From Promicromonospora umidemergens (GTDB taxonomy: Bacteria > Actinomycetota > Actinomycetes > Actinomycetales > Cellulomonadaceae), in the NCBI RefSeq assembly GCF_024171995.1, contig NZ_JAMTCT010000004.1, forward strand, positions 186,001-250,000: a stretch of 64,000 nt of DNA. The letters are read 5' to 3'. This document shows positions 63,469-64,000 of this stretch, piece after piece. The notes under the pieces were generated by a model. The model was not told where the DNA came from. It made no database searches and saw only the letters and a program-made list of their open reading frames with translations. Numbering within the stretch: position 1 is the first letter of the stretch; every line of letters begins with the position of its first letter. The translations under genes were made by a program, and so were the position numbers.

Positions 63469-64000
63469 GTGTCGGACGAGCAGCAGACGGCGGACGTGAC
63501 CGGTGACCTCGTGGCCCGCTGGCAGCGTTTCGAGCAGGTCTTCAGCCAGAACGGGTACGACGGCGGGGCGCCACTACCCGGATCCATCCCCGCGAGTGTG
63601 TCGGAGCCGACACACGGGCTGCTCGAGATCGCCGGGACCACGCGGCCGGACGTCGTGGTCACCGCCCCGCACGCGACCAACCACGAGCGCGTCGGGACCA
63701 CAAAGGTTGCCGACCGAGGGACCGGCGGACTCGCTGTCCTGCTCGGTGAGCTCACTGGCTGCACGGTGCTGGTGGCGTCGACGACACCTGGTGACGCGAA
63801 CTACGACGAGGAGCATCCGTTCAAGGAGCGCCTGGCCGCGTTGCGACCGTCGGTCGTCATCGACCTGCACGGCATGCGGACCCGCGCGGCGTCCGACGTC
63901 GACCTGGGAACCGGCTCCGGTCCGGTCCCGTCCGGTGTCGTCGCCGCCCTGGACAACAGCGACTTGCGTGTCACCACCAACGAGGTGTTCGACGCGATGC
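63469..64000 (+). CDS. N-formylglutamate amidohydrolase-like protein (partial, runs off the window)
   Basis: An open frame without a stop from GTG 63469 to the end (177 codons seen). Translation gives TAPHATNHERVGTTKVADRGTGGLAVLL near residues 67–95, GDANYDEEHPFKERL and VVIDLHGMRTRAASDVDLGTG (landmark VVIDLHGM). The APHA…H and DLHG motifs are the metal-binding pattern of N-formylglutamate amidohydrolase-type enzymes. The C-terminus is missing, so the substrate is unknown. Divergent from folC. The start is uncertain because no strong ribosome-binding site is visible. Confidence 0.7.
   Translation, partial: MSDEQQTADVTGDLVARWQRFEQVFSQNGYDGGAPLPGSIPASVSEPTHGLLEIAGTTRPDVVVTAPHATNHERVGTTKVADRGTGGLAVLLGELTGCTVLVASTTPGDANYDEEHPFKERLAALRPSVVIDLHGMRTRAASDVDLGTGSGPVPSGVVAALDNSDLRVTTNEVFDAM

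Overview
This is a 64 kb, very GC-rich chromosomal segment from an actinobacterium. The order smc–ftsY–amt–glnB–glnD–ffh–rpsP–KH–rimM–trmD–rplS–lepB–rnhB–DUF2469–yraN–comM–dprA–xerC–rpsB–tsf–pyrH–frr–cdsA–rlmN, followed by dxr–rseP–ispG–GNAT–proS, is the conserved actinobacterial arrangement known from mycobacteria and Micrococcales. Codon usage, GTG/TTG starts and the accessory genes would fit a Promicromonosporaceae/Cellulomonadaceae-type member of Micrococcales. That placement is inference, not proven here. Most core genes lie on the minus strand.

Layout from left to right. 1–9.4 kb: proS, a repeat-filled gap, an Fpg/Nei glycosylase gene, a HigBA-like toxin–antitoxin pair, an IS110-type insertion sequence with a long structured leader that looks like a bridge RNA, then GNAT–ispG–rseP. 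9.5–12.9 kb: a large unknown protein with a C-terminal membrane hairpin and a TPP-riboswitch-controlled thiD, both inserted between rseP and dxr. 13–26.4 kb: dxr and then an accessory stretch. It holds a two-TM/TrkA-N/RyR-domain protein divergent from a TIR/TM/beta-propeller protein, a Pro-Glu repeat protein, a SNF2 helicase with a helix-hairpin-helix segment, a DUF418 membrane protein, a DTDGDG calcium-binding-type protein, a small membrane protein and a solute-binding/VWA protein. 26.4–32.7 kb: the translation/lipid operon rpsB–tsf–pyrH–frr–cdsA–rlmN with a DivIVA-like gene at its end. 33.2–40.2 kb: M23 peptidase, xerC, dprA, comM, yraN, DUF2469, rnhB, lepB. 40.4–43.2 kb: the rpsP–khpA–rimM–trmD–rplS cluster. 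43.4–49.8 kb: amidohydrolase, ffh, a glnD lacking its ACT domains, glnB, amtB. 50–56.5 kb: ftsY, a small membrane protein, smc, ndk. 56.6–63.4 kb: DUF4233 coupled to an MFS/TetR pair, the PTS-type dihydroxyacetone kinase operon dhaKLM, then folC. The window ends inside an N-formylglutamate-amidohydrolase-like gene.

How the genes work together: the core carries ribosome assembly and maturation (rpsB, tsf, frr, rplS, rpsP, rimM, trmD, rlmN), SRP protein targeting (ffh, ftsY, lepB), isoprenoid synthesis (dxr, ispG), intramembrane proteolysis (rseP), nitrogen sensing (amtB, glnB, glnD) and chromosome handling (smc, xerC, dprA, comM, rnhB).

The two most interesting items are the divergent TIR / RyR-TrkA gene pair (14.1–19.1 kb), a candidate nucleotide-signal or defence module, and the IS110 leader (about 4163–4427) with two nested stem domains, the second of which sequesters the transposase ribosome-binding site. 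Several families of long, near-perfect palindromes sit at gene 3' ends. Three families recur in the window and often include the stop codon in the stem.
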